Shown: one piece after another, positions 63,266-64,000 of the stretch
Layout: every line of letters begins with the position of its first letter
Position numbering within the stretch: the first letter of the stretch is position 1
Assembly: GCA_039819095.1 (NCBI GenBank)
Contig: JBCBSP010000002.1
Span: 186,001-250,000, forward strand
Direction: 5' to 3'
Source of the DNA: JBCBSP01 sp039819095
GTDB taxonomy: Bacteria; Pseudomonadota; Alphaproteobacteria; Caulobacterales; Maricaulaceae
DNA length: 64,000 nucleotides
Program-made: the position numbers and the translations under genes
Notes under the pieces: generated by a model
Told to the model about the DNA's origin: nothing
The model's input: only the letters and a program-made list of their open reading frames with translations
Databases searched by the model: none

Positions 63266-64000
63266 TGGTGAAAAGCTACCTCATCGCCCGGCGTGAATAC
63301 CTGTCCTATGTCGCCACCTGGGGCTTCTGGCTGTCTCTGATCTCGGTGCCGGTCATCATGGTCGTGTTCGGCAGTCTTCCATTGCTGGTGCAGTCCTCCC
63401 AGCCGACCCGCTATTACGTCATCATTGATGAAACCGGAGCCGGGTATGACGACATCGTCCAGGCCTCGCTGGAATCCGGGCGCCGGGAACGCGCGCGCGA
63501 AGCGCTGACGCTCATTGGCCGCGCCGCCGGAGACGACGCGCTCCAGCGCGCTCTGGCCGCCTTCGACCGTGATCCGGTGGGGCTTGAGGGCCTGCCTGCA
63601 GCGCTCGCTGAGCTCGGCGTGGATGAGAGCGCGGGCGCGTTCGCCGAGGGCTTTGGTCGTCAGGTCCGCGTGACCGCCCCCGCTCAGAGCGCTGAGGGCC
63701 TTCACCCCTACCTGCTCGGCCAGCGCAGCATCGACACCCCGACCGGACCCGGAGAGCTCTATGGCGCGATCATCATCCGGCAGGGGGAAGATCGCCCGCT
63801 GGCGGTTGATTATCTGTCGGTGAACATCGCCGAGGCCGATCTCGGCCGTCAGGCGCGCAATGCGCTGGAACGCCGCCTGCGGCGCGATTTTCTGGTCGAG
63901 CGTGGGCTGCAATCGGCTGATATCGACCAGCTGAACGCGTTGCGCCCGCCCGTGCGCAATCTCGATCCAAGCAGCGGGGATGAAGAAGACGCCGCCGTCA
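63265..64000 (+). CDS. ABC-2 type transporter permease (NatB-like), N-terminal part
   Basis: The frame is open from ATG 63265, whose A overlaps the ATPase stop, to the window end. It encodes MVKSYLIARREYLSYVATW with a membrane helix (about residues 20-43) followed by a large extracytoplasmic domain, as in NatB-type ABC-2 permeases. The remaining membrane segments lie outside the window. It is the partner of the preceding ATPase; the substrate could be Na+ or another solute, not decided. Confidence 0.88.
   Translation, partial: MVKSYLIARREYLSYVATWGFWLSLISVPVIMVVFGSLPLLVQSSQPTRYYVIIDETGAGYDDIVQASLESGRRERAREALTLIGRAAGDDALQRALAAFDRDPVGLEGLPAALAELGVDESAGAFAEGFGRQVRVTAPAQSAEGLHPYLLGQRSIDTPTGPGELYGAIIIRQGEDRPLAVDYLSVNIAEADLGRQARNALERRLRRDFLVERGLQSADIDQLNALRPPVRNLDPSSGDEEDAAV

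Overview
The window is GC-rich, gene-dense bacterial chromosome with no mobile element, rRNA, tRNA or CRISPR array that I could see. Several genes point to an alphaproteobacterium near Caulobacterales/Maricaulales (Hyphomonadaceae or Maricaulis/Oceanicaulis type): TrcR (DUF1013), RcdA (DUF1465), MmcB with an alphaproteobacterial LexA box, the small aa3 oxidase subunit IV, RegB/RegA with SenC, split PntAA/PntAB transhydrogenase and DUF1192. This placement is inferred from gene content only.

Layout. 0-6.2 kb: end of proA, an RNA m5C methyltransferase, rsmI, an Lrp/AsnC regulator, a small DUF6356 protein, a YeiH-type exporter and a lipoprotein carboxylesterase. 6.2-21.6 kb: two divergent amino-acid operons. 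The minus-strand operon ilvC-ilvG-ilvM-leuA-ilvE-leuC-leuD-leuB makes valine, leucine and the last steps of isoleucine. The plus-strand operon (aspartokinase-homoserine dehydrogenase fusion)-thrB-thrC-ilvD makes threonine and supplies the shared dehydratase. Each begins with a short leader ORF followed by a rho-independent terminator, as in transcription attenuation: an Ile/Val/Leu-rich leader before ilvC and a Met/Ile/Thr-rich leader before the kinase fusion. Together the two operons carry aspartate-4-semialdehyde to threonine and pyruvate/2-oxobutyrate to branched-chain amino acids, except for threonine deaminase, which is not in the window.

21.6-34 kb: a methyltransferase, a phosphotransferase-kinase fusion, a four-gene operon (carotenoid oxygenase, thiolase, MEST-like alpha/beta hydrolase, D-aminoacylase-like amidohydrolase) of unknown pathway, a small secreted protein with SFPD repeats that I recognise as the 7(1) septoil-knot type, the proton-translocating transhydrogenase with a 29-residue membrane peptide ORF between its alpha subunits, oxidase subunit IV and a metallopeptidase. 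34-48 kb: SOS-controlled mmcB, a DUF3857/transglutaminase protein, RegA and RegB divergent from SenC, PHA depolymerase, thiE, a Sel1 protein, efp, an inositol-phosphatase-family enzyme, a MotA/TolQ-like plus OmpA/MotB-like channel pair and rpmE.

48-64 kb: rcdA and DUF1192, a quinone oxidoreductase, trcR behind a possible small RNA, an SDR, a TPR lipoprotein, two YdcH-like proteins flanking ubiX and a TIGR02444 gene, a GGDEF protein, a TetR/NTF2-like divergent pair with a perfect operator palindrome, Tat-exported PhoX behind a Pho box, purEK, a methyltransferase, a DksA/TraR zinc-finger protein, a DinB-fold protein, DUF1499 and a NatAB-like ABC exporter cut by the window end.

Most regulatory calls are pattern-based readings of the sequence and have no experimental backing here.
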